From the NCBI GenBank assembly GCA_910585465.1, contig CAJUEW010000020.1:1-53889 (forward strand): a stretch of DNA of 53,889 nucleotides. Reading direction: 5' to 3'. Shown here one piece after another: positions 17,264 to 25,183 of this stretch (positions are counted from its first letter, which is position 1; every line of letters begins with the position of its first letter). Origin of the DNA: an uncultured Lachnospiraceae bacterium. Lineage in GTDB: Bacteria; Bacillota; Clostridia; Lachnospirales; Lachnospiraceae. Under the pieces are notes generated by a model. That model was not told the DNA's origin. It saw only the letters and a list, made by a program, of their open reading frames with translations, and searched no databases. The position numbers were made by a program, and so were the translations under genes.

Positions 17264-18025
17264 ATGGATAAATGGTTTACTGTTGACAGAATAGATGAGG
17301 ATACTTATATCATCAGCGAGTACCGGCATTGGGAGGAAACACATTGTTATCTGCTGAATGGCTCCGGGCGGAGTCTGCTGATCGATACGGGGCTTGGGAT
17401 CTGTAATATCTATGATGAAGTGGTGAAGCTGACAGACCAGCCGGTTACGGCTGTTGCCACGCATATCCATTGGGATCATATCGGAGGGCATAAATACTTT
17501 CCGGATTTCTATGCCCATGAAGAGGAATTGGGGTGGCTGTCGGGCGGATTCCCCTTGTCTATGGAAACGGTCAGGGATATGGTAGTTGACCGTTGTGAAC
17601 TGCCAGAAGGTTATGATGTGGGCAGCTATGAGATGTTTCAGGGAAGGCCGTCCATGGTTCTGCATGGCGGGGAAAAGATTGATATTGGCGGGAGGATGAT
17701 AGAGGTTTATCATACGCCAGGACATTCACCGGGTCATATGTGCTTTTGGGAACCGGAGCGGGGGTATCTTTTTACAGGGGATCTGATCTATAAAGATACT
17801 TTGTTTGCGTATTATCCATCTACAGACCCGGGAGCTTATCTTTCCTCACTGGAGAAGATGGCGCTGCTTCCTGCGGAAAGGGTGTTTCCGGCGCACCATT
17901 CTCTGGATATCCGGCCGGAGATCATTATCCGGATGAGGGACAGTTTCCGTGGATTGAAAGAAAGCGGGAAACTGCATCATGGGAGCGGGACTTTTGATTA
18001 CGGAGACTGGGCGGTCTGGCTGTGA
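17264..18025 (+). CDS. Metallo-beta-lactamase-fold hydrolase
   Basis: 253 residues. The dinuclear metal motif HIHWDH gives His67, His69, Asp71 and His72; later ligands are in HTPGHSPGHM, FTGDLIYKD and the C-terminal FPAHHS. This is the layout of glyoxalase-II-like and lactonase-type MBL proteins rather than true beta-lactamases. No signal peptide, so cytoplasmic. CAGGAGGG sits 8 bp before the start. Confidence 0.88.
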   Translation: MDKWFTVDRIDEDTYIISEYRHWEETHCYLLNGSGRSLLIDTGLGICNIYDEVVKLTDQPVTAVATHIHWDHIGGHKYFPDFYAHEEELGWLSGGFPLSMETVRDMVVDRCELPEGYDVGSYEMFQGRPSMVLHGGEKIDIGGRMIEVYHTPGHSPGHMCFWEPERGYLFTGDLIYKDTLFAYYPSTDPGAYLSSLEKMALLPAERVFPAHHSLDIRPEIIIRMRDSFRGLKESGKLHHGSGTFDYGDWAVWL

Positions 18026-18037
18026 TGGGGTTTGTTT

Positions 18038-18580
18038 ATGAGGGATAAAGGCAGGATGGAGACAGAAGATATTATTCTTGGGAAAGCAAAATATGAAGAC
18101 TGGAGTTCCATATACCGTAATGTCTGGTCAAGGCCGGAAACAGCGGAATATATGGTATGGAAGGTAACGGCTGATGAGGATGGGGCCAGGGAAAGGATAC
18201 AGAGGACGGTCGCATGGCAGGAAACCCATGACGCGTGGCTGGTTTATGAGAGAAGCAGCGGGCAGGCCATTGGATTTGCCGGAGTGGAGGAAACAGAGCC
18301 GCATATTTATCATGAGACTGGTATTGCCCTGGGGCCGGAGTATGTCGGAAGGGGATATGGGAAACAGATACTGCGTTTATTGATGGAATACTGTTTTTCT
18401 TTAGGCGGGCAGGAATTTTATTATTCTACACGGGCAGGGAATCTTGCTTCAAGGGCGCTGGCCTTATCCTGCGGATTAACTTATCAGCATTCGGAGCGGA
18501 AGACAGACCAGCGCAGTGGGAAAATTTATGAATTGGAGATTTATAAAAGGAATCTGAAAAGTACAGGGGGTGGGATATGA
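18038..18580 (+). CDS. GNAT N-acetyltransferase, RimJ/RimL-like
   Basis: About 180 residues. ETGIALGPEYVGRGYGKQIL holds the acetyl-CoA loop and the end carries YYSTRAGNLASRALALSCGL, a divergent RimJ/RimL finish. Two starts are possible: ATG 18038, or ATG 18056 giving METEDIILGKA, the more usual beginning of this family. The stop overlaps the start of the next gene by 4 bp. Confidence 0.82.
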   Translation: MRDKGRMETEDIILGKAKYEDWSSIYRNVWSRPETAEYMVWKVTADEDGARERIQRTVAWQETHDAWLVYERSSGQAIGFAGVEETEPHIYHETGIALGPEYVGRGYGKQILRLLMEYCFSLGGQEFYYSTRAGNLASRALALSCGLTYQHSERKTDQRSGKIYELEIYKRNLKSTGGGI

Positions 18581-19023
18581 AGCCGGATGAGATATTGAAG
18601 TATTGTCTGGAGAATCTGGAAGGGAGCGTCCTTGTAGAGAGCTGGGGAGAAAAAGGGATTTTTTATAATCCCGGCCATGTGCTGAAACGGGGTGTGTACA
18701 TATTGACGGTCAAGGAGAGGGACGGTGATAATGATAAAGGCTCTAAGCTGGATCGGCCGGGGGTTTACCGGGTGAACCTGGGTGTCCGTAAGGATACGTT
18801 TGTGAGGCTGTTTGGGGCTTTGCCAAAACGTCCGGGGGCAGGCGGGATTGTGGAAATGGATTATGATTTTTCTGCGGTTGACTGTTTTTTGCCGCATCCG
18901 GTTTATGCATGGATGGGGTGGCTGTGCGTCCTGAACCCATCGGGAAAGACTTTTGAAGATTTAAAGCCGTATATTCGGGAAGCTTATGAATACGCAAAAG
19001 AAAAATTTGCCAAAAGAAAATGA
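18577..19023 (+). CDS. DUF6194-like protein
   Basis: 148 residues, soluble, start coupled to the preceding GNAT. The sequence resembles the DUF6194 family of short cytoplasmic proteins: YILTVKERD, LDRPGVYRVNLGVRKDTF and the strongly conserved LPHPVYAWMGWLCVLNP near residue 105. No catalytic motif is recognised and no function is known. It ends the GNAT/MBL run; sequence order breaks down shortly afterwards. Confidence 0.7.
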   Translation: MKPDEILKYCLENLEGSVLVESWGEKGIFYNPGHVLKRGVYILTVKERDGDNDKGSKLDRPGVYRVNLGVRKDTFVRLFGALPKRPGAGGIVEMDYDFSAVDCFLPHPVYAWMGWLCVLNPSGKTFEDLKPYIREAYEYAKEKFAKRK

Positions 19024-19054
19024 AATGTGTGGAAACGAAAAGGGAGGATCTGGA

Positions 19055-19093
19055 ATGAATATCTATCAGGTGATAGACGAAAAGCCGGACTAA
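19055..19093 (+). pseudogene. 12-codon 5' stub of a lost gene
   Basis: GGGAGGA and ATG 19055 start MNIYQVIDEKPD, which stops at once. A strong ribosome site before so short a frame suggests the N-terminus of a chromosomal gene cut by the mobile DNA that follows. Confidence 0.45.
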
Positions 19094-19204
19094 AGAAAAA
19101 ATCAGTAAGTGATATATGCTTTAAATGACTTCTTAATCACGAGATTTTCTCATGGTTAGTGAAGGACACATTTAGAGCATTTTTCATACAAGGAGGGCTA
19201 TGCC

Positions 19205-19561
19205 ATGATGAAAACAAAAATCACCCCGCTGTACGAGAGGCTTTCCCGTGACGACGAGCTTTTGGGCGAGAGCAATTCCATCAGTAACCAGAAAACCATG
19301 TTAGAGGACTATGCCCGCAGGAACGGCCTGCTGAACCCGACCCATTTTATGGACGACGGAATCTCCGGGACCCGCTTGGGTATGCCTGTAAAACGAACAA
19401 ATATTTGTGAGATTGGCTTTCATAAAGCAGATATATTTTTCAATCTGTTATGTCTGATTATGTTGAGTCTTAATATTTTGCGTATGATGGGAATTTTTGA
19501 GAAAAGGGATGTTGTTATGCTCGAATTATGTAATGTATCATTTTCATATGAAAGTTATTGA
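19205..19561 (+). pseudogene. Truncated large serine recombinase (conjugative-transposon type)
   Basis: MKTKITPLYERLSRDDEL, then NSISNQKTMLEDYA and FMDDGISGTR is the N-terminal catalytic region of a TnpX/Tn4451-type large serine recombinase, with the nucleophile serine in LSRDDE. Homology ends at GISGTR, about 58 residues in; intact enzymes exceed 500. The frame runs on through unrelated sequence to 19561. AAGGAGG stands before the start. Confidence 0.8.
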
Positions 19562-19684
19562 TTGAAAAATGTTGTGATTATTTTGTTTTCATCGAAAAAG
19601 GAACAGTATGCTGGCATGATGGTTGGAATACTCAAACAGAACAAAAGCTAATAGACTTTTTTAATCTATCGAACAGAAAGAGGG
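19517..19684 (+). pseudogene. Collapsed ABC ATPase relic
   Basis: From ATG 19517 the frame reads MLELCNVSFSY, the usual beginning of an ABC ATPase, and stops. A second frame just downstream reads CDYFVFIEKGTVCWHDGW, like the post-switch end of such proteins. Walker A, signature and Walker B are absent, so this looks like a gene with its centre deleted. It rests on short matches. Confidence 0.35.
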
Positions 19685-19690
19685 GAAAGT

Positions 19691-20035
19691 TTGAAACTTC
19701 ATGCGTCGGGCGAGGATTATTTGGAAGCTATACTGATACTGCAAAAGCAGATGGGGGAAAGTGCGGTGCGTTCCGTAGACCTTGACCGGCACATGGGATT
19801 CAGTAAGCCGAGTATCAGCCATGCGAAAGAGATAGAGATAAAGAGAGAGATAGAAAAGGGACAGGCCGCCCGCACCTGCGGACGCTACCAGAATGTGGTC
19901 CTGTCGGAGAAAGACCTGTCAGAACTGAAAAGGGAACTGCCGGACTTGTGGGAAAGCTATGTGGAGTGGCTGTCCGAATATATGGCATCTACCGGCAAGA
20001 GCTATAAGAACCATGCCGCCACAATCCGGCGCTAG
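19691..20035 (+). pseudogene. Chimera of a DtxR/MntR N-terminus and a mobile-element replication-protein tail
   Basis: From TTG 19691 the first 35 residues (LHASGEDYLEAILILQKQMG, VRSVDL, GFSKPSISHA) are the helix-turn-helix start of a DtxR/MntR metal regulator. After a junction near residue 36 the sequence reads GRYQNVVLSEKDLSELKREL and SEYMASTGKSYKNHAATIRR, a conserved tail of conjugative-element helix-turn-helix/DnaD-like replication proteins. Two unrelated genes have been joined in frame by deletion. Confidence 0.65.
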
Positions 20036-20041
20036 GCCCTG

Positions 20042-20158
20042 GTGAAAAAGATAGGCCGCACTACCTATATCGTGAGGATTCATTTCAGCGAGACCAGCAC
20101 GGAGACCATGAGCGACAAGATCAAGCGTATGCTGAAAAATGAGATACAGCAGATGTAA
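20042..20158 (+). CDS. TnpW-like transposon-encoded small protein
   Basis: A 38-residue product (GTG start) reading KKIGRTTYIVRIHFSETSTE then SDKIKRMLKNEI, recognisable as the small TnpW-type protein found beside Tn4451/CTn-like recombinase genes. Function unknown. It supports reading this stretch as remains of a conjugative transposon. Intact copies are somewhat longer at the N-terminus, and the previous frame stops a few bases upstream. Confidence 0.6.
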   Translation: MKKIGRTTYIVRIHFSETSTETMSDKIKRMLKNEIQQM

Positions 20159-20194
20159 AAGGACAGAGCCGGAAGCTGTTACAGTTTCCGGTCC
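20157..20194 (-). terminator. Terminator behind the PIN toxin gene
   Basis: CCGGAA and TTCCGG arms, extended by GGAC/GTCC, enclose a loop around 20175-20184. Read on the minus strand the hairpin is followed by CTTTT. Confidence 0.45.
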
Positions 20195-20212
20195 TGCCAT
20201 ACAATGCTGTTT

Positions 20213-20617
20213 TTATTCCATGTTGAGAAATTCAGCCGGTGTCATAATCGTTGGATTTTCCAAACCTGATTCCAGAAAATCCTTGTCGCCGGTGAGCAGG
20301 ACATCAGCCCTTGCCGCAATCGCCGCCCTTAAAATGGGACGGTCATCTGCATCCCTGACCTGTGATTCCGACGTGTTTTCGTCTGTTGGGATGGGGACTA
20401 ATTCCAGCGTCAGTAAGGCTATTGAAAGAAATTTGTCCAATGCCGCCAGACGTTTGGGGAATTTTTTATTGAATATCCGTTTCATTTCGTCCACATTCTG
20501 CTCACAGATCAATCCGTGGTTAGGATAAGAGGCTGCTTTTACATAAGCCCGATAGGGAACACCGTTTGCACTCAATGCCGCAGATATGAGGACATTCGTA
20601 TCAATCAGAACCCTCAT
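20213..20617 (-). CDS. PIN-domain RNase toxin (VapC-like)
   Basis: 134 residues. The PIN active-site acids are in place: Asp6 (VLIDTNVLIS), Glu44 (NVDEMKR), Asp89/Asp92 (RDADDRP) and Asp111/Asp113 (LLTGDKDF). These coordinate Mg2+/Mn2+ for RNA cleavage; VapC toxins usually cut tRNA or rRNA. The start overlaps the antitoxin stop by 4 bp, the usual toxin-after-antitoxin order. The length and C-terminal PTIMTPAEFL match the COG1569/PIN_3 branch. Confidence 0.88.
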   Translation of the reverse strand: MRVLIDTNVLISAALSANGVPYRAYVKAASYPNHGLICEQNVDEMKRIFNKKFPKRLAALDKFLSIALLTLELVPIPTDENTSESQVRDADDRPILRAAIAARADVLLTGDKDFLESGLENPTIMTPAEFLNME

Positions 20618-20889
20618 GCGTTTTCGTCCTCATTTCTCAATTCTTTTACAAGCGCCATAACATCATCGTCAGATGTGAGACCGGTCCGCTCTGCTTCGCC
20701 TGCCATTTCCCCCTGGAGCATCTGCATGGCATAGACAGCCGAATTAACGATACGGACAGTGCCGCCCTCCACAATAAAAGAAATACGGTCCCCGCTTGCC
20801 ACGCCAAGCACTTCACGGACATCTTTTGGGATTGTGACCTGCCCTTTGGCCATGACCTTTGCGTTGTCAACAAAAGCGTTTGCTAACAT
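20614..20889 (-). CDS. AbrB/SpoVT-fold antitoxin
   Basis: About 91 residues from ATG 20889, placed by AGAAGG upstream; a GTG at 20898 is also in frame. The swapped-hairpin DNA-binding domain is AKVMAKGQVTIPKDVREVLG. The C-terminal part (LTSDDDVMALVKELRNE) should wrap the PIN toxin. A perfect palindrome over the transcription start (20914-20933) is the probable autoregulatory operator. Confidence 0.85.
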   Translation of the reverse strand: MLANAFVDNAKVMAKGQVTIPKDVREVLGVASGDRISFIVEGGTVRIVNSAVYAMQMLQGEMAGEAERTGLTSDDDVMALVKELRNEDENA

Positions 20890-20913
20890 ATCTTTCACCT
20901 TCTAAAATATGGA

Positions 20914-20941
20914 AAGTAGGGATTTCCCTACTTGTATTATA
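20914..20941 (-). promoter_or_regulatory. Promoter -10 and palindromic operator of the toxin-antitoxin pair
   Basis: On the minus strand TATAAT (20941-20936) is followed by the perfect palindrome AAGTAGGG-AAAT-CCCTACTT (20933-20914), which covers the expected start point. Confidence 0.65.
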
Positions 20942-21369
20942 TGCGACTGCCAAAGAAAAATCAAATGAAATTCATGGAATGGGCTTTATCGTACACTGGA
21001 AATGTAAATTTTTTGTGAAATTGATTTATTTGGACAGGAGATACGGTCTGCCACTTTCTCCGATTGACAGACGTTTTCAGAGGAATCATTAAGCTGCACT
21101 TTAAGTTTAGTAGAGACTTTCTATCCATCTGATGCGGCATTCCGTAAAGAAAAATTCAGGATCGGATGTCCTCCGGTTCCAATCACGGTGTTTCATGGAT
21201 ATTGTATATACTATAATAGAAGAAATCCTGTCATTTTCCAATTGCTTTCTAAAAAATCATAAAAAAGATATAAAATCCTAAAAAAAACTCCCATTTTATG
21301 GAAAAATGAGAGATAATGTAATTATTTGGAAACTAAGCGCAGAGGAAGAAACGGTCGTGGGGGAGTACA
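20942..21369. other. Intergenic region without a supported gene
   Basis: 428 bp, AT-rich towards 21369. It contains a possible promoter (TATAAT near 21211) and short frames with no ribosome site or recognisable family. A degraded gene is possible but not shown. Confidence 0.4.
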
Positions 21370-21831
21370 ATGAAAAAAATAATTGCCTATGAAATGTCAT
21401 TTACGAAAGAAATAGAATGCAGTGACGAGAAGCTTTGTATACCCTTCCAGCAAAAATATTGGAACGAGTATAAGCAAAAGTATAATGAATGCTTTTACGA
21501 AATGCGTAAAGATTTGGAAGTCGAACCAATCAATTTCTATTCAAGTTATTCTCAAATGATAGATAAAGCAAGTAATACTTATCTTTATTTGGAAAATGGG
21601 TCAATTGCAGGGGCTGTGTCCTGCTATGAAAATGAAATAGACGACCTGTTTGTTGATAAAGCATTTCAACGGCAGGGGTTAGGCCGAAAACTGCTATTAT
21701 GGGGAATAAGTCATATAAAACAGCAAGGCTACAATGAAATCATTTTGCATGTGGCTAAATGGAACCAAAATGCGATAAAGTTATACTTAGAAACTGGATT
21801 TACAATTCAAAAGGAGGAACGGGTTCGTTAA
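21370..21831 (+). CDS. GNAT N-acetyltransferase
   Basis: 153 residues. DDLFVDKAFQRQGLGRKLLL is the strand and acetyl-CoA loop, and WNQNAIKLYLETGF the closing helix. The N-terminal 60 residues are not recognised. It is more AT-rich than the 15.7-18.6 kb acetyltransferases, consistent with separate acquisition. The start follows a weak GGGGGAG site. Confidence 0.82.
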   Translation: MKKIIAYEMSFTKEIECSDEKLCIPFQQKYWNEYKQKYNECFYEMRKDLEVEPINFYSSYSQMIDKASNTYLYLENGSIAGAVSCYENEIDDLFVDKAFQRQGLGRKLLLWGISHIKQQGYNEIILHVAKWNQNAIKLYLETGFTIQKEERVR

Positions 21832-21891
21832 ATTCTGCTTTGTCGGAAAGTTGCAGAGAACGAAAAATCGGAAGTTATTGGAGATAAAATT

Positions 21892-22431
21892 ATGGATAGA
21901 CGGGTTATTCATATATATGGTGCATCTGGTTCAGGAACTTCTACTATAGGTAAGTTTATTAGCGATAAGCTGGGATATTTTTTTATGGATACGGATGACT
22001 ATTTTTGGGAATCGACAAATCCTCCCTATACAATTAAAAGAAATGTTTCTGATAGGATTGCCTTAATAAGAAAAGATATTGCGAAATATAACAGGGTAGT
22101 TATTTCTGGTTCACTTGTTGATTGGGGTGATGAGCTAATACCTTTATTTACATTAGCTGTTCGTGTAGAAACAGATACTGCAATACGAATCGACAGGTTG
22201 AAAAGAAGAGAACGTGAGCATTTTGGAAACAGAATTGATCTTGGTGGAGATATGTACGAAAACCACCAGGTATTTATTAAATGGGCAGCTTCTTACGATA
22301 GCGGTGGTTCAGATATGAGAAGCAAGTCGAAACATGATGAATGGCAAAAACTATTGCAGTGCCATCAGATTTTATTGGACGGAAGTTTACCCGTGGAGAA
22401 AAACTTTGAAATCGTGCGGCAAAATCTATAA
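21892..22431 (+). CDS. Small P-loop kinase, adenylate/shikimate-kinase-like
   Basis: 179 residues. The Walker A loop GASGSGTST (residues 10-18) is followed by GYFFMDTDDYFWE, where the DTDD acids suit phosphoryl-acceptor binding, and a lid-like RLKRREREHFG stretch. This pattern fits AAA_17/AAA_18 or nucleoside/adenylate-kinase-type proteins of accessory regions. Substrate unknown. It sits 60 bp behind the GNAT gene, possibly on the same transcript. Confidence 0.7.
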   Translation: MDRRVIHIYGASGSGTSTIGKFISDKLGYFFMDTDDYFWESTNPPYTIKRNVSDRIALIRKDIAKYNRVVISGSLVDWGDELIPLFTLAVRVETDTAIRIDRLKRREREHFGNRIDLGGDMYENHQVFIKWAASYDSGGSDMRSKSKHDEWQKLLQCHQILLDGSLPVEKNFEIVRQNL

Positions 22432-22479
22432 ATTCTGATTATCGACCATCCCACTGCCTATGAAAAGAATACCATCCTT

Positions 22480-22498
22480 CCGCTTGGTTGGCAAGCGG
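22480..22498. repeat. Perfect inverted repeat before the integrase relic
   Basis: CCGCTTG and CAAGCGG around GTTGG, with no T-tract. A protein-binding or element-end site is possible. Confidence 0.45.
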
Positions 22499-22571
22499 TT
22501 ATACGACCCAAATGCGCCTCCGTGTAAAGCAGTGTTTTGATTACTACTGATTTTACATGGAGGATTTTATT

Positions 22572-22939
22572 ATGTATGAAAAATATTTAGAACAGCTTGA
22601 GGAAGCCGGAAAAGTTCGCAACCTCAAAGAACGTTCCATCAATTGCTATAAAAACTATGTTTCTTGCTTCCTGAAATATCAGGGTAAGGAGCCAGAACAG
22701 CTTACCTGCCAGGATGTCAGGGCTTTTTTCTTGCAAAAAAGGACGAATGGCTAAAGGCCACAACTCTTAACCTTTATAATTCGGCTATCCGTTTTTTCTA
22801 TAAGAATGTCCTGCATAGAAAAGAATATACAGATACGATTACAATAGAGAGACCTAGAAGAAGGGGGGATACAAAAGGAAGCTGGAAATTGAATAGGAGA
22901 AACCAAGGGAATGCTGTTTCCTGGAATCCAGAACACTAA
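22572..22939 (+). pseudogene. Tyrosine recombinase N-terminal fragment, frameshifted
   Basis: From ATG 22572, MYEKYLEQLEEAGKVRN, INCYKNYVSCFLKYQ and LTCQDVRAFFLQKR form the SAM-like core-binding domain of a phage-type integrase. The frame then shifts at an A6 run (about 22735-22740): one frame stops at TNG, the other continues DEWLKATTLNLYNSAIRFFY and KNVLHRKEY before losing homology. The catalytic domain is absent, so the gene is dead by both frameshift and truncation. Confidence 0.75.
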
Positions 22940-23027
22940 GAAAAGGCTGCTGAAAGCGTTAAATATTCATGGTCTAGTAAAATAAAATTAAATTTAAGCG
23001 TCAGAGCTGAAAGAAATATGCTGGTTA

Positions 23028-23056
23028 TTTACTTTTACATATACTTATATTATACT
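23028..23056 (+). promoter_or_regulatory. Putative promoter of the 23-28 kb block
   Basis: TTTACT (23028-23033) and TATACT (23051-23056) are spaced 17 bp, predicting a start near 23063, about 49 nt before the hairpin at 23112. The -35 is weak. Confidence 0.45.
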
Positions 23057-23111
23057 AAAGACATAATCATTATTATATATTAGCTATAGCATAGTTATAG
23101 TCATTATTGTA

Positions 23112-23129
23112 ATTCCTGGCAACAGGTAT
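23112..23129 (+). ncRNA. Leader hairpin with GNRA tetraloop, copy A
   Basis: ATTCC-TG-GCAA-CA-GGTAT folds as a stem with one U.U mismatch and a GCAA tetraloop. Three more copies with covarying inner pairs lie at 33798-33815 (-), 34045-34062 (+) and 41661-41678 (-), each in a leader with terminators downstream. Confidence 0.65.
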
Positions 23130-23139
23130 ATGGCTTTTT

Positions 23140-23165
23140 CCTGCATAAGTTATGCAGGTTTTTTT
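23140..23165 (+). terminator. Leader terminator 1
   Basis: Perfect hairpin CCTGCATAA-G-TTATGCAGG followed by seven T, ending 14 bp before the AAAGGAGG of the next small gene. Confidence 0.8.
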
Positions 23166-23192
23166 ATGCAAAATTATAAAAGGAGGATAAAA

Positions 23193-23342
23193 ATGAAATA
23201 TATGATAATGTACAGTATTATAAATCTGCTGATAAAACAGATATATTTTAACAGAAGGGAGAATGCTAGGCATAAGTGGAACACAATAAGACTGATTTCA
23301 TTCTATTTGCAAAAGGCAATACCATGGGGAAATTGCAGATAA
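23193..23342 (+). CDS. Small basic protein, 49 residues
   Basis: ATG 23193 follows a near-ideal AAAGGAGGATAAAA site. The product MKYMIMYSIINLLIKQIYFN then RRENARHKWN is hydrophobic at the N-terminus and basic afterwards, and could be a small membrane-associated protein or a leader peptide. No family recognised. It lies between two sets of terminators in the same leader, so a regulatory rather than structural role is possible. Confidence 0.45.
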   Translation: MKYMIMYSIINLLIKQIYFNRRENARHKWNTIRLISFYLQKAIPWGNCR

Positions 23343-23404
23343 TATTTACCATTCCGATTTATGGAATTGGAAAATTTAAGTATTAGGATAATATGACAAT
23401 TAAT

Positions 23405-23434
23405 AGAGAATCTCTGAAAGGGATTCTCTGTTTT
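23405..23434 (+). terminator. Leader terminator 2a
   Basis: AGAGAATC and GATTCTCT with a 9-nt loop, then GTTTTATT. Confidence 0.65.
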
Positions 23435-23476
23435 ATTGTCAGGAACACTATCAGTTAATGAAATAATAAGGAAGCG

Positions 23477-23501
23477 GCTGCTCAATGAAGCAGCTTTTTT
23501 T
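23477..23501 (+). terminator. Leader terminator 2b
   Basis: GCTGCT-CAATGA-AGCAGC followed by seven T, 28 bp before the start of the 490-residue gene. Confidence 0.75.
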
Positions 23502-23528
23502 GTACAAATTTATGATTGGAGAATACAT

Positions 23529-25001
23529 ATGCAAGAATTAAGTACAATCGATATTTTACTAAATTACCAACTGAAATATGGAGAAAGGGGTAGCGACTCC
23601 TGGCCATCATGGATACTTCGTAAACGAACGATTAATATAGCAGCCTTAGTAATCAGCAGCATTGCCGATATTGAATTTACTGATCTGGAGAGCGCGTTAT
23701 ATTTCCGGTGTGAAGATAAACGTTCTATAACCTTCATCCGGGCATATGAAAGCCAAATAGAGCTGGCGGCTATCAATCCGGATAAATTTGTAAAAGAGTT
23801 GGATATATTTTTATTTAAGACCTGTAAGTACATAGAAGAAAATAATCTGTTTCAAGATTTTTATGATTTTTGCAATTTATTGGAACTACAGCGGAGATTA
23901 AAAATTCTTCAAGGACATAAAAAATTATTTGATGCTTATTTAAGCCTGCTAATGCAGCAAGCTGCTTATTTTTGCCGAAATCGATTGGAAGACAGCGTTA
24001 TTGGCGTAACGGAAAATGGGATGCTTTTATACAAAAAGAATCCTCATCCATATATAGATATAGGCGGCTATACATTGGAAAAAAACATGAAAGATTTTTT
24101 GTCAGGAAAAGATAGTATTTCTCCTAAACAACTCCATAAGGCTTATAGTATGTATGGTTATAATATTCACAGCATTAATGAAGTGCAGGTATTAGAAGCA
24201 ATAGCAAAGATCTATGACAATAATATGTTTGTTATGATTCCTTATATTACAGAAAGAGAAATGGGGATTGTCAGCCAAGAGCCTTTTAAGCAGCATGAAA
24301 ATCACTTTCCCAGACAATGGAAGCAGACCGAATTTTATTGTGAGAAGCTGCTTCAAAGGAACTATATACTACCAGTATCTGGTGTAACTGCACGGTTTAA
24401 AAATGCCGGGGATATAAAAGAAATATTCTTTATAGAGACCATACATAATAATGAGATGATTTTACTATATCGGGTCATTACATATGACAATGGTGAGTTT
24501 TCAGGTTTTTACCATACAAGACAGCAGATTTTTTATAGTATTTTTGAGCATACAAATTTGCCAGAATACCATGAAAGTCTTAAAAATTTTATTCTGGAGA
24601 ACTATATGATTCTTACTTGTGATTATCAGATTGACAAAAAGAAGAATTATGCAATACAACAGGTGACTCGGCTGGAAAATGAATTCCATTATCCATATCA
24701 GCCACTTGTTACCTATACTTATCAACAAAAAAGCGGTTCTTTCAAAAAAGACTCAAAAAAGTCTAATCACAGATACATCAAAGAAGAATATCAAGAAGAG
24801 CTTCGGACAAGAAACGGTTATATCCGGAGATTACCAGAAAATCAGTGCGCCTCTAGTGAAGCAATCAGCTATGCTGCTTCGCTGGGGTTAAGTTTACCTA
24901 CAGGGAAGACCTTTGTTCGGTCCCATAAGTTTCGGATATACCGAAAAATATGTGCCACTAAAGATGATGTATATACCAAAGGAGAATTGTCTTATGTATG
25001 A
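23529..25001 (+). CDS. Unknown protein of the leader-controlled block, 490 residues
   Basis: Start ATG 23529 behind GGAG; the open frame extends upstream to 23436 but would run through terminator 2b. No signal peptide or membrane helix, so cytoplasmic. No known domain recognised. The last quarter is Lys/Ser-rich (KKDSKKSNHRYIKEE) and ends with a compact segment, NGYIRRLPENQCASSEAISY then ASLGLSLPTG, resembling a short C-terminal motif of phage and plasmid proteins. It is followed with an 8-bp overlap by a coiled-coil protein, and two terminators precede it, so its expression probably needs read-through. Confidence 0.75.
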   Translation: MQELSTIDILLNYQLKYGERGSDSWPSWILRKRTINIAALVISSIADIEFTDLESALYFRCEDKRSITFIRAYESQIELAAINPDKFVKELDIFLFKTCKYIEENNLFQDFYDFCNLLELQRRLKILQGHKKLFDAYLSLLMQQAAYFCRNRLEDSVIGVTENGMLLYKKNPHPYIDIGGYTLEKNMKDFLSGKDSISPKQLHKAYSMYGYNIHSINEVQVLEAIAKIYDNNMFVMIPYITEREMGIVSQEPFKQHENHFPRQWKQTEFYCEKLLQRNYILPVSGVTARFKNAGDIKEIFFIETIHNNEMILLYRVITYDNGEFSGFYHTRQQIFYSIFEHTNLPEYHESLKNFILENYMILTCDYQIDKKKNYAIQQVTRLENEFHYPYQPLVTYTYQQKSGSFKKDSKKSNHRYIKEEYQEELRTRNGYIRRLPENQCASSEAISYAASLGLSLPTGKTFVRSHKFRIYRKICATKDDVYTKGELSYV

Positions 25002-25143
25002 ATATGATTATGAGCAAGAATTAAAAGAAAAGCAGAATGAAATCGACAGACTAGAAATACAACTAGCAGAATGCCAGAGAGAGATCTGGCGCTTACACAA
25101 TGTTTGTCGGGTATATGAAACACAGCTTGTTCAAAGCAATTAA
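24994..25143 (+). CDS. Small coiled-coil protein, 49 residues
   Basis: AAGGAG at 24979-24984 sets ATG 24994, overlapping the previous gene's end by 8 bp. The sequence YEQELKEKQNEIDRLEIQLA then ECQREIWRLHNV is one continuous heptad-patterned helix. It may dimerise or bind the large protein encoded before it. Function unknown. Confidence 0.6.
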   Translation: MYEYDYEQELKEKQNEIDRLEIQLAECQREIWRLHNVCRVYETQLVQSN

Positions 25144-25183
25144 TATTCCCAAAATATAATTATTTTACAAAAGGAGGTATTTT

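Noticed and set aside
20859..21092. 77-codon frame overlapping the antitoxin start
   Set aside because: It covers the toxin-antitoxin promoter and operator on the opposite strand and has no ribosome site or family match.
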